Below are positions 43,247 to 52,288 of a DNA stretch of 64,000 nucleotides, piece by piece. Where the stretch lies: assembly GCA_040753915.1 (NCBI GenBank), contig JBFMDN010000004.1, positions 1 to 64,000 of the forward strand, in the 5' to 3' direction. Every line of letters begins with the position of its first letter. Position 1 is the first letter of the stretch. Below the pieces are notes generated by a model that saw only the letters and a program-made list of their open reading frames with translations, did not search any database and was not told the origin of the DNA. This stretch comes from JBFMDN01 sp040753915. Lineage in GTDB: Bacteria > Desulfobacterota > Desulfomonilia > Desulfomonilales > Desulfomonilaceae. A program made the translations under genes and the position numbers.

Positions 43247-44416
43247 CTATTGACTCCGAAGGCCTGCTATCGCAGCCACCGCGTTGGCCGCTGCCGAGGC
43301 ATCGTCCAGGCTATTTAGGGGACCGAAACTGAAGCGCACGCTGCCGCGGGGGCTGGTTCCCAGGTCTTCGTGAACCAGAGGTGCACAATGAAGCCCCGAG
43401 CGAGTGGCAACGTTGAAGTCCCCATCCAAAATGGCAGAAAAATCGTCCGGGTCAAGATCTCGAATGTTGCACGTCAAGAGAGCAACGTGATTGTGCAGGT
43501 TCTCTGCACAATAGAGAAGTACTGCATCGAGTGACGTGAGCCTATCTCGGAGAGCGTGCAAGAGTGACATCTCGTGCTCGTGAATGGCACCCAGGCCCCG
43601 TTGAGTCACGTAACGAAGGCCCGCGTTCAATCCGATTATTCCCAAGACGTTGAGCGTGCCTGCTTCCAGACGATAGGGGTAATTCTCCGGATGAACCGGG
43701 CTCCATGATTCGAATCCCGTCCCGCCGAACCTGAGAGGCTTCGGGTCCACGCCGTCTCGCAACACCAATCCCCCGATCCCGGTCGGCCCCATAAGTGACT
43801 TGTGGCCGGTAAACGCTACAGCACTGACCTGCATGGTCCGCATGTCTATCGGCACCACCCCGGCAGACTGAGACACATCCAGGATGAAGGGTACCTCCCG
43901 TTCCGCGCACATGCGACCCACGTCGGAAACGGGCTGAATTGTTCCGAGGACATTGGAAACATGGTTGAGCACGACGAAGCTAGTTGCGGGCTTGATGGCC
44001 CTGGCCACATCGTCCGGATCGATGAACCCTCTGCCGTCAAATGGAACCAGATCGAAGCTGATGAGCCCCCTGTCCCGCAGATGATGGAGCGGCCTCAAAA
44101 CGGAGTTGTGTTCGAGCCTGGAGCTCACCACATGGCTTCCAGGTGACGCAAGCCCCAGGATGGCAGTGTTGAGCGCATCGGTCGAATTATGGAAGAAAAC
44201 GACCCGCTCCGGCCTATCGCCGCGGAAGAAATCATTGACCCGTCTCCGGACCTCATACACGTACTTTTCGCATTCCGCGGCCAGGTCATAACTCCCGCGG
44301 CCCGGAGAGACCCCAAGCCGGGAATACGTGTCCATCATTTCGTCGAGAACGGCTCGCGGCTTCGGGAACGATGTGGCTGCATTGTCCAGGTACACGATGC
44401 GCGGGATTCGACTCAT
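43247..44416 (-). CDS. cysteine desulfurase family protein (class V aminotransferase)
   Basis: 389 aa, CsdA/SufS-like. PLP site: H103, D180 (ILDVSQ) and Schiff-base K206 (TGHKSLMG). The persulfide cysteine is C344 in RSGLHCAP, the type II motif. It takes sulfur from cysteine and passes it on. It begins 6 bases after the DsrC/TusE-like gene, and with that gene and the MOP enzyme gene forms a tight block. The likely job is sulfuration of the Mo=S ligand of the MOP enzyme (inference). Confidence 0.9.
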   Translation of the reverse strand: MSRIPRIVYLDNAATSFPKPRAVLDEMMDTYSRLGVSPGRGSYDLAAECEKYVYEVRRRVNDFFRGDRPERVVFFHNSTDALNTAILGLASPGSHVVSSRLEHNSVLRPLHHLRDRGLISFDLVPFDGRGFIDPDDVARAIKPATSFVVLNHVSNVLGTIQPVSDVGRMCAEREVPFILDVSQSAGVVPIDMRTMQVSAVAFTGHKSLMGPTGIGGLVLRDGVDPKPLRFGGTGFESWSPVHPENYPYRLEAGTLNVLGIIGLNAGLRYVTQRGLGAIHEHEMSLLHALRDRLTSLDAVLLYCAENLHNHVALLTCNIRDLDPDDFSAILDGDFNVATRSGLHCAPLVHEDLGTSPRGSVRFSFGPLNSLDDASAAANAVAAIAGLRSQ

Positions 44417-44422
44417 GGTGTT

Positions 44423-44770
44423 TCAGCACGACTTCGGGTTAGGGAGACCGGCAAGCCGGCGAGCCCCTCCCCGGATGCCGCCCGGAAAGACGCGCTCAAT
44501 TTCCATGATGCTCTCTCCGGTCTCGGTACGGATTTCCCTGTTGAGGGGGGCTCGCCCGTTCTGCACGTAATAATTCCTCATGAAACGGAGAACACGCCAG
44601 TGCAGCTCCGTTAGTTCCGCAATTCCGCTCGACCGAGCCAGGGCCTCGGCAAGCTCCTCTGTCCAGTCCTCCGGGTTCACGAGGAAGCCTTCGTCATCAA
44701 AGAGGACATCGCGTCCTTCCAGAGTACGCGTGAAGTAGCCCCGAGCTTTGACCTGTTCGCCTGTTGGCAT
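44423..44770 (-). CDS. DsrC/TusE-family sulfur-carrier protein with a single arm cysteine
   Basis: 115 aa, usual length for the family. DEEGFLVNPEDWTEE-like and ELTELHWRVLRFMRNYY are family signatures. In DsrC the C-terminal arm holds CysB and CysA ten residues apart. Here CysA (C115, the last residue) is kept, but the CysB position is R104 (GGARRLAGLPNP). That matches TusE-type sulfurtransferases rather than true DsrC. It sits between the MOP oxidoreductase and a cysteine desulfurase with gaps of 9 and 6 bases. Confidence 0.85.
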   Translation of the reverse strand: MPTGEQVKARGYFTRTLEGRDVLFDDEGFLVNPEDWTEELAEALARSSGIAELTELHWRVLRFMRNYYVQNGRAPLNREIRTETGESIMEIERVFPGGIRGGARRLAGLPNPKSC

Positions 44771-44779
44771 GCTCTCCTG

Positions 44780-47437
44780 TTAGCGTCCAATGGTCCTTCC
44801 CATGGCTTCGAGCACTCGCGCGGGAGTCGCGGGAAGGTGACAGATGCGCTCTCCACCAGTCGCATCTTGGATGGCCGTTATGATGGCCGCAGGAGTGGGG
44901 AGCAGCACGAACTCACCGATACCCACTGCCCCCAGAGTGCCTCTCTTTCTCGGGGTTTGCAGCAGGATGATCTCCATGTCGAATGCGGTCTTCATTGTGG
45001 GAAACTTGAGGTTGACCCAATCCGTGGACTCCCCGTGAACGTAATGCTCGCGCAAAGCCATTCCTGCTCCCATGTCAAGACCGCCCTCGATCTGGCCTTC
45101 CACGATTAATGGATTGAGAACGGTTCCCGGATCTACCGCCGCGGTTATCTTCAGCACGCGCACCTCTCCCGTTTCGGTGTCGACTTCCACCTCTGCCATT
45201 TGCACCCCGTGTACCCGGGACTCGAAAGGGATACCTTGACCTGTTTTCGGATCGAGAGGCGTGGTTTCAGCCACCCGCGTTCCAAGATATTTCGTCGGCT
45301 TGCCGGCAGCAACCAAGTCCGCGTGGTCTTTTGCCCCCGCTTCATCCATCGCCTGCTTCAGAGCTTCTATGGCTTTGACCAATGCACCACCGCTCATATA
45401 GGTGACCCGGCTTCCAGAAGCAGTGCCCGAATCCGGGGTCCGGTCGGTGTCACGCAGGACAAGAAATATCTTGTCCCGGGGAATGCCAGTGAGGTGGGAC
45501 GCAATCTGGGTTAACATTGCGTCATTTCCTTCTCCCGGGTCGGCTACGGAGCCGTAAATGGTGAGAGAATTGTCGGGCATAAGCTCCACAGCCACACTGG
45601 AACGATCTGGCCCACCCCTCCCGACGCCGAAGCTGCCGCCTGCGAGTCCCACTCCTCTCCTGAACCGACCCTGTTTCGACCCGGCAGCCTCCTCGCGTGC
45701 CTTTCGATATCGGTCGCGCAGTGCCTCAAGACAACCGGGATAGGGCCATTCATCCACTACCTGGCCGGTAGATATGGACTCGCCCGGCTTCACGGAATTC
45801 ATCAGCCGGAATTCCAGCGGATCGATTCCAAGCTTGGCCGCCAGCATTTCCATGGCCGACTCGAGGGCAAAGTTCACCTGAGGCGGTCCTGCGCCCCTAG
45901 CTGCGCCTCCCCACGCATTGTTCGTGTACACCAGTTTCGCCGAGGCTTCCACGTGGGGAATTTGATACGAGCCGCTCAGCATGTACAACGCGCGATTCAC
46001 CACGGACGTGCCTATTGACAGGTAGGCGCCATTTTCAACAGTGAAATCGATGGCATAACCAGTGAGCTTGCCGTCGGCCTTCGCGCCCAGCGCCACCTTC
46101 ATGTAAAAGGGGTGACGCTTGGTGGTTATCTGCATGGACTCGGCAAGGCTGCACACATACCGTACCGGACGCTTCACGTGAAGAGCGGCTGCGGCCGCAA
46201 GACCCTCCGCGGTGATATCGATCTTTATGCCGAATTGACCACCAATGAACGCTTGCTCGTAGCGCATATTCTCCCAGCCAAGAGCTTCCTGGAGGGCCTT
46301 CAAATGACCGTGGATAAAGATGCTCCGCCCGATGACCACCAGGCAAGGCTCCTCACCGCTGCCTTCCAGGTATGCCACGGACGCTTCCGGCTCCAGGGCC
46401 GCCTGATGGATCAACTGGGTCGAGAAATCTTGCTCGACAATCACATCGCTCTCGGCCAGCGCCTTTCTGGCGTCACCTTTGATCTGGGGGTGGGTGTAAC
46501 AGATGTTGGCGAGTCCCTCATGGACCTGGGGGCTCGAGTCATCCATGGCTCTTTCGACGGTACTGACCGGCGGCAGCGGCTCATACTGAACCACGACCGC
46601 TTCCGCCCCTCTCAGCGCTGCCTCTCTCGTTTCTGCCACGACCGCTGCAACCGCGTCACCCAGAACGTGGACATCGGATTCGCACAGAACAGGCTGATCG
46701 GCCCGGATACGATTAGTGCCCCGAATGTCCCTTGCGGTCATGACACAGACCACGCCGGGCAGTTTTTCCGCCGCCGCGGTATCGATCGATAGGATTTTGG
46801 CACGTGCATGAGGGGATCGCACCGCTGCAAGCTCGAGCATGCCCTCTTTCCATACGTCCGCAGAGAACTGCGCTCTTCCGGTCGCCAGGAGCAACGCTGT
46901 GGGGCGAGGGAATGATTGTCCTATGCAACCTTCTTTTTCGTCAGGCATAACCGTCTGCGGAGTGGTCTCGCCCCGGAGAAATCTGCCTGCCAATTTTACC
47001 GCGTCGATAATTTTCTTGTACCCGGTGCATCTGCACAAATTCCGTGCGAGGGCCTTCTTGATTGCATCGGTGTCCGGGTTAGGGTTGACGTCCAACAATG
47101 CTTTGGTGGCCATGATCATTCCGGGCGTGCAGAAGCCGCACTGGATGGCGCCACTCAGGGCAAATGCTTCCTGGATAAGATGTGGATTCTCAGGTGTACC
47201 CAGACCCTCGATCGTGATCACGTCAGCTCCTTCGAGCTTGGCCACGCGGGTGAGGCATGCTCTCACCGCCTTCTTATCCACAATCACGGTGCATGCTCCG
47301 CACTGCCCTTTCCGATCGCAAGACTGCTTGGTCCCAGTAAGGTTTTTTTCTCCTCGAACAAAATCGAGCAGCACCAGATTCTCGTCGACAACGCAGGTTT
47401 CCGGTTTTCCATTCAGTGTGAACGTGACGCGTTTCAT
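44780..47437 (-). CDS. molybdenum aldehyde oxidoreductase (MOP/xanthine-oxidase family), single chain without FAD domain
   Basis: 885 aa. N-terminal [2Fe-2S] plant-ferredoxin domain with C40, C46, C49, C61; second [2Fe-2S] domain with C100, C103, C135, C137 (CGFCTPG, CRCTGY). The large Mo domain carries QFGIKIDITAEGLAAAAALH and the catalytic Glu in GAVGIGEF near the C-terminus. There is no FAD domain between, as in Desulfovibrio gigas aldehyde oxidoreductase (907 aa). It oxidises an aldehyde or hydroxylates a heterocycle. The open frame begins at 47560; the ATG at 47437 with TGGAGA upstream fits the family start. Confidence 0.93.
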   Translation of the reverse strand: MKRVTFTLNGKPETCVVDENLVLLDFVRGEKNLTGTKQSCDRKGQCGACTVIVDKKAVRACLTRVAKLEGADVITIEGLGTPENPHLIQEAFALSGAIQCGFCTPGMIMATKALLDVNPNPDTDAIKKALARNLCRCTGYKKIIDAVKLAGRFLRGETTPQTVMPDEKEGCIGQSFPRPTALLLATGRAQFSADVWKEGMLELAAVRSPHARAKILSIDTAAAEKLPGVVCVMTARDIRGTNRIRADQPVLCESDVHVLGDAVAAVVAETREAALRGAEAVVVQYEPLPPVSTVERAMDDSSPQVHEGLANICYTHPQIKGDARKALAESDVIVEQDFSTQLIHQAALEPEASVAYLEGSGEEPCLVVIGRSIFIHGHLKALQEALGWENMRYEQAFIGGQFGIKIDITAEGLAAAAALHVKRPVRYVCSLAESMQITTKRHPFYMKVALGAKADGKLTGYAIDFTVENGAYLSIGTSVVNRALYMLSGSYQIPHVEASAKLVYTNNAWGGAARGAGPPQVNFALESAMEMLAAKLGIDPLEFRLMNSVKPGESISTGQVVDEWPYPGCLEALRDRYRKAREEAAGSKQGRFRRGVGLAGGSFGVGRGGPDRSSVAVELMPDNSLTIYGSVADPGEGNDAMLTQIASHLTGIPRDKIFLVLRDTDRTPDSGTASGSRVTYMSGGALVKAIEALKQAMDEAGAKDHADLVAAGKPTKYLGTRVAETTPLDPKTGQGIPFESRVHGVQMAEVEVDTETGEVRVLKITAAVDPGTVLNPLIVEGQIEGGLDMGAGMALREHYVHGESTDWVNLKFPTMKTAFDMEIILLQTPRKRGTLGAVGIGEFVLLPTPAAIITAIQDATGGERICHLPATPARVLEAMGRTIGR

Positions 47438-47572
47438 CAGCATTCTCCATGCGCATTCAGCTCTGGTGGTCACACCGCTCTCCGCAATCTCCGCCAAGGC
47501 TGGGGGCCGCGGGGCGCACTCTGCCGGCGGTAGGTGGAGACGTAGGTGGACTGCAATCATATAGACACGAGA

Positions 47573-48160
47573 CTAGTCGTTTGCAGGCGGTAGGCCGCAA
47601 GAGAGAATTCGCTTTTGGATCTCCTCGCGCGCCAAGTCCCGGGCGGTCCTGGTCAGGAACCATCGATCGATTTTTTGCTTGAGCCATTGAGCGTGAACTG
47701 CGGGATGGACCCGAAAGCGCCTCGGATCGACCTCCAAAGCCTCTTCGGAGAACCTCCACAGTTTGTCCGAATCCTTCACAATTGCATCGTTCAGTGACAG
47801 CGCATCTCTCCGCGAGTCGTGGCCGGCGATAATCTCCACAATTTCGTTTGTCAGATCGGGATCATAGCCTACCCTTTCGAGAATTTCCCTGGCTTTCTTC
47901 GCCCCTTCGACCTCATGAATCCGGTTCAAATCGCGATCCACCTGACCGGGACCGAAGGCCTTGAGCTGCAACCGTTCGGGGACACTGCTCCAGCCAATGT
48001 CATGAAGCAATACCGCAGGAAGAATCACAGCTTCGTTACCTCCTTCGGCAGCCAGGAGCGTGAGGGCGAAGCGAAAGGCTATTCTCGTGTGGATCTCGTT
48101 ATCTCGCGTTGCGAGCAGGGGCTTGGCCAGCTCGTAAATCCGCGGATATCGGCTGTCCAT
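47573..48160 (-). CDS. HD-domain hydrolase
   Basis: 195 aa. Metal-binding HD residues: H in NEIHTRIAF, LLHDIGW, IAGHDSRRD and a final D in KDSDKLW. Relatives are phosphohydrolases on nucleotides or other phosphate esters. Given the phosphotransferase nearby it might dephosphorylate a pathway intermediate (inference). A GTG at 48166 is an alternative start. Eight bases separate it from the ABM gene. Confidence 0.85.
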   Translation of the reverse strand: MDSRYPRIYELAKPLLATRDNEIHTRIAFRFALTLLAAEGGNEAVILPAVLLHDIGWSSVPERLQLKAFGPGQVDRDLNRIHEVEGAKKAREILERVGYDPDLTNEIVEIIAGHDSRRDALSLNDAIVKDSDKLWRFSEEALEVDPRRFRVHPAVHAQWLKQKIDRWFLTRTARDLAREEIQKRILSCGLPPAND

Positions 48161-48168
48161 GGGCACCT

Positions 48169-48489
48169 TCAGAAAAGTCTCAGCAGGATAGGCTCTGAGC
48201 TTGCCGTAATCTCGTACGACCTGAGCTCCGGCTCGCCATCATACATCTGCTGGAACATTCCCACAAGCTTTTCGTAATCTCCGCTCTTCTCATAGGCGTC
48301 GACATCGGCCTTCGTATCCCAGGCCGTCACTGAGGCTCCCTTGTTGCGATTTCCCAGGTCTTCCAGCAAGTGGACGAATCTGACTCCCTTGTGACCTTTG
48401 TGGGCAGGGATGACTTCCCGGTTGTACAGCTCGCGCAGCGCCTCCATTTTTCCTTCTTTGACCGTGAAGAATGTCATGCGAACGTACAT
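48169..48489 (-). CDS. small dimeric alpha/beta-barrel (ABM-type) protein
   Basis: 106 aa. YVRMTFFTVKEGKMEALRELYN, GVRFVHLLED and KGASVTAWDTKADVDAYEKSG fit the ABM/EthD-like barrel fold, which often works on quinoid or polyketide substrates without metal. The AAGGAGTACGACT upstream of the ATG at 48489 sets the start; the frame upstream to 48558 has no protein-like sequence. Confidence 0.8.
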   Translation of the reverse strand: MYVRMTFFTVKEGKMEALRELYNREVIPAHKGHKGVRFVHLLEDLGNRNKGASVTAWDTKADVDAYEKSGDYEKLVGMFQQMYDGEPELRSYEITASSEPILLRLF

Positions 48490-48569
48490 AGTCGTACTCC
48501 TTTCCACATGTTTGCGGCCGCCCTTCTCCACTTTGGTATCGTGCCTTTTCGACAGCACGAGAGAGGAGC

Positions 48570-49229
48570 TTAGAAGCCTTTTAGCATCTGGCTCAAGAGG
48601 CTCGGAACTTCGATACGCCCCGTTGGAGCGAGAATCCGGCTGCTATAGTCGGTGGCATATTTTTTCTTGAGGGCTCGAACCAATTTCCTGAACTCTGAGG
48701 TGTCGATCGCCCTGGCTATGTCCTCGAGCTTCCGACCCGTGCACTCAGCCAGTATCTGCGGGCCCGAACCGATGACCAAGCGCCATCCCTCCGTGATCGG
48801 CACCCCGAGCTTTTCCATGCCGGGAATGCATTCTTCTTTCACAAACTTGTAGTGTTCCTCCTCCATTCCTGGCAGGATGTTATAGTACTGGTTGAATTTC
48901 CACGCCCCCATCTGGATCTTATACGGTCCTTCCTTAACCCTCCCGCTCGACACATAGAGCTTGCTGGAGTACTTCATCACAAGCTGATGTAGTCTCGCGA
49001 GGATTCTGCGATATTCGTCCGTGGCAAGGATCTTGCGTAGATAGTCCGTTTCTTCCACCGTTGCCACCGCTATGATTCGAGGGCCCTCTCCCACGGCCAC
49101 GTAGTACCCGCCAAGCAGCTTGATCCCCAACCTTTCCAGGGCCGGGTTGTAATCGTTGCTCACGAATTCGGAATATTCATCCCATTTTCCGGGGATAACA
49201 TCCCAATACTGGGTGAACAGAATGCTCAT
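48570..49229 (-). CDS. tandem NIPSNAP/ABM-like barrel protein
   Basis: 219 aa made of two similar halves: ILFTQYWDVIPGKWDEYSEFV (start) and WKFNQYYNILPGMEEEHYKFV (about 110). Each half is one alpha/beta barrel monomer, so the protein is a built-in dimer. Catalytic role unknown. AGGAGTGACCATC precedes the ATG at 49229. With the 48169 gene it gives three barrel domains in one operon. Confidence 0.75.
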   Translation of the reverse strand: MSILFTQYWDVIPGKWDEYSEFVSNDYNPALERLGIKLLGGYYVAVGEGPRIIAVATVEETDYLRKILATDEYRRILARLHQLVMKYSSKLYVSSGRVKEGPYKIQMGAWKFNQYYNILPGMEEEHYKFVKEECIPGMEKLGVPITEGWRLVIGSGPQILAECTGRKLEDIARAIDTSEFRKLVRALKKKYATDYSSRILAPTGRIEVPSLLSQMLKGF

Positions 49230-49301
49230 GATGGTCACTCCTAGTGCGCCCGACCGGGTCCTTTCAGGCCATGCTCGGGCGGCAACGGCTCCTCCGGCAC
49301 T

Positions 49302-50327
49302 CTACATCTTGAAAATCCTCGTCATCAGCTCGGCAAGATACTCGGAATCATCCCTCTTGACCTTCGCGTACTTGGCCGGTCGCGTCTGAACCCAGAATAC
49401 GTTCTCCGGAAAATTGAGATCGTGGTCGATGACCCATTCCATATCCTGAGGAACCTGAAAGTGCTCTTCCACTGACTTGGAAATCCGGACGAGCTCTTTG
49501 AGCTCCAAATCATCCAGGCAGGGCTTACACCGGAGATCTTTCGGGACCTGGCCCGTAGCGGTTCCCGTGGGAGAATAGCAAACCATTCTCTGCTTTTCAC
49601 TGATAGTGCATTCGTATTCTCCGCACTCTTTGTCCACGATGAACTGATCCGGTGTTATCTCTCCGCTGACAACACTCTCCCCGAGACCCCAGTTTCCTTC
49701 AATGATGATCTTGGAGGTATCCCCCGTGGTGGGCATCACGGTCAGACATACCCCCGCGCACTTGGCATTCACCATTTTGAGCACTGCCACCCCGATGGGG
49801 GCCTTCTCCATCTCCATTTTCTTCTCGAGCCTGAACGCAATGGCGCGGGTAGTGAAAGCGCTGCTCCAGACCCGGATAACCTTGCGGGTGAGCTCTCGAG
49901 CTCCTTGAACATTAAGGTAGGTCTCCATTTGACCGGGCATGCTGATTGCCCCGCTCGAGCGGACAGCCACCGGCACTCGCTCCATTTTCACCAGGCCGCA
50001 CAGACGCAAGTAATGCTCCTGAAGCTCTTGCTCCATAGCCTTCGGCATATCTTTGGACTCGATAATGCTTCTGATTGCTCTACTCGCTTCCACCTGCTTG
50101 CCCACGTTCCCGGCAAGATCCCCGGATTCTCGGATATACCGCCTGATCTGGGCGCCCGCGCCGCTTTCCTCCATGAATTTCTCGTAGCCATCGACGGATA
50201 TGGCGAATCCCGGGGGAACCCTCAATCCGAGCCGCGTCATTTCTCCCAGGTTGGCGCATTTCTTGCCCACTAGATCGTTGTGCTCGCTTCCCAGCTCATC
50301 GTACCAATAGATCCACTTTTGTCTCAT
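49302..50327 (-). CDS. PEP-synthase N-terminal ATP-grasp subunit (phenylphosphate-synthase PpsB-like)
   Basis: 341 aa, ATP-binding domain only. GKKCANLGEMTRLGLRVPPGFAI, VAVRSSGAISMPGQMETYLN and EGNWGLGESVVSGEITPDQF are PEP synthase ATP-grasp signatures. PEP synthase carries this domain fused to the phospho-His and PEP domains in about 800 residues; here it is a separate protein. The same split is known in phenylphosphate synthase of Thauera aromatica (about 40 and 70 kDa subunits). It phosphorylates the His of the partner encoded at 50410. Confidence 0.85.
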   Translation of the reverse strand: MRQKWIYWYDELGSEHNDLVGKKCANLGEMTRLGLRVPPGFAISVDGYEKFMEESGAGAQIRRYIRESGDLAGNVGKQVEASRAIRSIIESKDMPKAMEQELQEHYLRLCGLVKMERVPVAVRSSGAISMPGQMETYLNVQGARELTRKVIRVWSSAFTTRAIAFRLEKKMEMEKAPIGVAVLKMVNAKCAGVCLTVMPTTGDTSKIIIEGNWGLGESVVSGEITPDQFIVDKECGEYECTISEKQRMVCYSPTGTATGQVPKDLRCKPCLDDLELKELVRISKSVEEHFQVPQDMEWVIDHDLNFPENVFWVQTRPAKYAKVKRDDSEYLAELMTRIFKM

Positions 50328-50409
50328 TTGAAGGCCGACCCCCTCCGACTCGGAGCGGCACCGGCCCCAGTTGCAGACCGGCGCTCGCTCTGGTTGCGGT
50401 TGTCACACG

Positions 50410-52092
50410 CTATTTGTCAAGGATGTAGACAGTGCCTAGGTTGGCATCCACCTTTATCCTTTGGCCGGATTTGATCTTCGCTGTGCCTTCAAAGACGTTC
50501 ATGACAACGGGAATTCCGTATTCCCGACCGACTATGGCAGCGTGGGACAGGCTGGCACCCCGATCCACAACCACTCCCTTGATGAGCGAAAAGACCGGGG
50601 TCCAGCTTGGGGACGTGCTGACTGCAACAAGGATGTCTCCTTCCTGGACGAGGTGCAGCTCATCCTCAGTCATGATGACCCTTGCTATCCCTTCGGCCAC
50701 TCCCGGAGACCCGCATGTGCCGTACAGGTCTGCCTTGAGCTCGGGCCTGACCTGAGGCATCGAGCCAACTACCACCTTAAGCGCGATGGGATCGTTGGAT
50801 TGGATCAGGACACCCATGGCCTGGTCCATGTCGAATCCGTCTTTCAAGATTGCCGGAGGATTCGGCTTCTTCATCCACTCGTGCCAGGCCTCTTTGCGAC
50901 GATCTATAATGTAGCGCATGTTGAATTGATCGGGGTTAATTCCTGCTCTCCTCACCTCATCGGGTATAAGGAAGAAGATGTCTTCCTCGTGATCGAGAGC
51001 GCCCAGCCTCTTGAAACGTTTGCCCAGACCCAGTGCGCTCCTTCTCATCATGGCATGCGTGTAGAGATCGAGGTAGTGGTCGTGTTCTTCGCTGAATATC
51101 CCACTCTTCTGGGCAAGACGCATCAGTTGCTCGAACCATCCACGCTGCTCGGCCGGGATCTTCGAAAGGATTTCCTTCTCAGCTTCTTCACGTTTGGTAA
51201 CAAGTTTTGCCCGCTCGTCGTCAAGGTTGAACGAGCCGCCCTTGAGGATGAATTGTTTGACCATGCCGAGTGCAGGAGTCGGGTCTTCGACCCAGGTAGG
51301 AAGGTTGATTTCGGACATTCGTTGCATGCGCCATCCGTCCTCATGCAAGAAGTCCGTGAAGTCCTTCATGAAGGCCTGCCCTTTTGGTGTCTCCAGAAGC
51401 GCTTCGCGAATGTCTGGAGCTTCCTTCTGCTTGAATACGTCATCCAATCCTTCCTGAATCGCCCTTTGGCCGAATTGCCACAAGCGCTTATCTACCTGAA
51501 AGACCTTATTGTCGAATCCGGAAACAACGTGATGGAACACGGGAGACGTATCGTCTATTCCCACCAGTGATCGGCACATGTTCTCGAAGAGGATATAAGC
51601 GGTGTACGTTCCGTACATCATGTACATGTGGATTTCCCACATGCGGCGGCAGGTATCTATGGTCTCCTCGAAGTTGTCAAGGAGCTCGATGTTTGTCGCT
51701 TTGTCCGTCTCGAGCTTCTTGAGATTCTCGTACCGGCCCAAGATCTCTTTCACGAAGCCATTCCACAGTCCGTCATAATCCTGGATAAACGGGAGGATGG
51801 CCTTCTTGAACTCGACTTCCCTCCGTTGCTTCTCCTCCTCGCTCTTCACGAGGAGCAACGTAAGGTATCCGCCTCCATTCAAGAAACGCCAGTCCCACCC
51901 TTTCACGGTGGGAAGGCTCAGCTTTTCTGCTCCCCACTGCATTCCGTGCCGGCAGAAATTGATCCAAAACCAGCCGAACATGGGAGTCCAGGGTGGGACC
52001 GAATGGGTGGCGTCGAGAAACCATGCTGGGGACTGCTCCAGATCGCGTTCCGGGTCGAATTCGAGCCCCGGCACAACGTCGTACACTTTCAT
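50410..52092 (-). CDS. phospho-histidine (PEP-utilizing mobile domain) subunit, phenylphosphate-synthase PpsA-like
   Basis: 560 aa. A long helical N-terminal substrate-side region (LEFDPERDLEQSPAWFLDATHS, WFWINFCRHGMQWGAEKL) precedes a C-terminal swivelling domain with the phospho-His in GASLSHAAIVGREYGIPVV. The PEP/pyruvate TIM barrel of PEP synthase is missing, so the acceptor is not pyruvate. This is the layout of PpsA and rifampicin phosphotransferase. Substrate therefore open: a phenol, enol or alcohol. The ATG at 52092 with GAGGAGGAGC upstream is chosen over the open frame to 52350. Confidence 0.85.
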   Translation of the reverse strand: MKVYDVVPGLEFDPERDLEQSPAWFLDATHSVPPWTPMFGWFWINFCRHGMQWGAEKLSLPTVKGWDWRFLNGGGYLTLLLVKSEEEKQRREVEFKKAILPFIQDYDGLWNGFVKEILGRYENLKKLETDKATNIELLDNFEETIDTCRRMWEIHMYMMYGTYTAYILFENMCRSLVGIDDTSPVFHHVVSGFDNKVFQVDKRLWQFGQRAIQEGLDDVFKQKEAPDIREALLETPKGQAFMKDFTDFLHEDGWRMQRMSEINLPTWVEDPTPALGMVKQFILKGGSFNLDDERAKLVTKREEAEKEILSKIPAEQRGWFEQLMRLAQKSGIFSEEHDHYLDLYTHAMMRRSALGLGKRFKRLGALDHEEDIFFLIPDEVRRAGINPDQFNMRYIIDRRKEAWHEWMKKPNPPAILKDGFDMDQAMGVLIQSNDPIALKVVVGSMPQVRPELKADLYGTCGSPGVAEGIARVIMTEDELHLVQEGDILVAVSTSPSWTPVFSLIKGVVVDRGASLSHAAIVGREYGIPVVMNVFEGTAKIKSGQRIKVDANLGTVYILDK

Positions 52093-52288
52093 GTCTGCTC
52101 CTCCTCGAAAGTGGGTTAGTGGCGGTTGACGAGACAATCTGTACGTGCATCCCTGCATATATGTGTTGTTCAGGTCGGGAAGCGTAGGAGCAGGAGAGAC
52201 CAAATTGGAGATGGCACAGATCTGCTCTTCAAGTCCAGGAAGGAGAAGAGACGACGAGGGGCCGCTCCCGACGTGATCTGCCGTAATG

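Noticed and set aside
50461..51570. Plus-strand open frame of 369 codons
   Set aside because: Antisense to the PpsA-like gene; no recognisable sequence.
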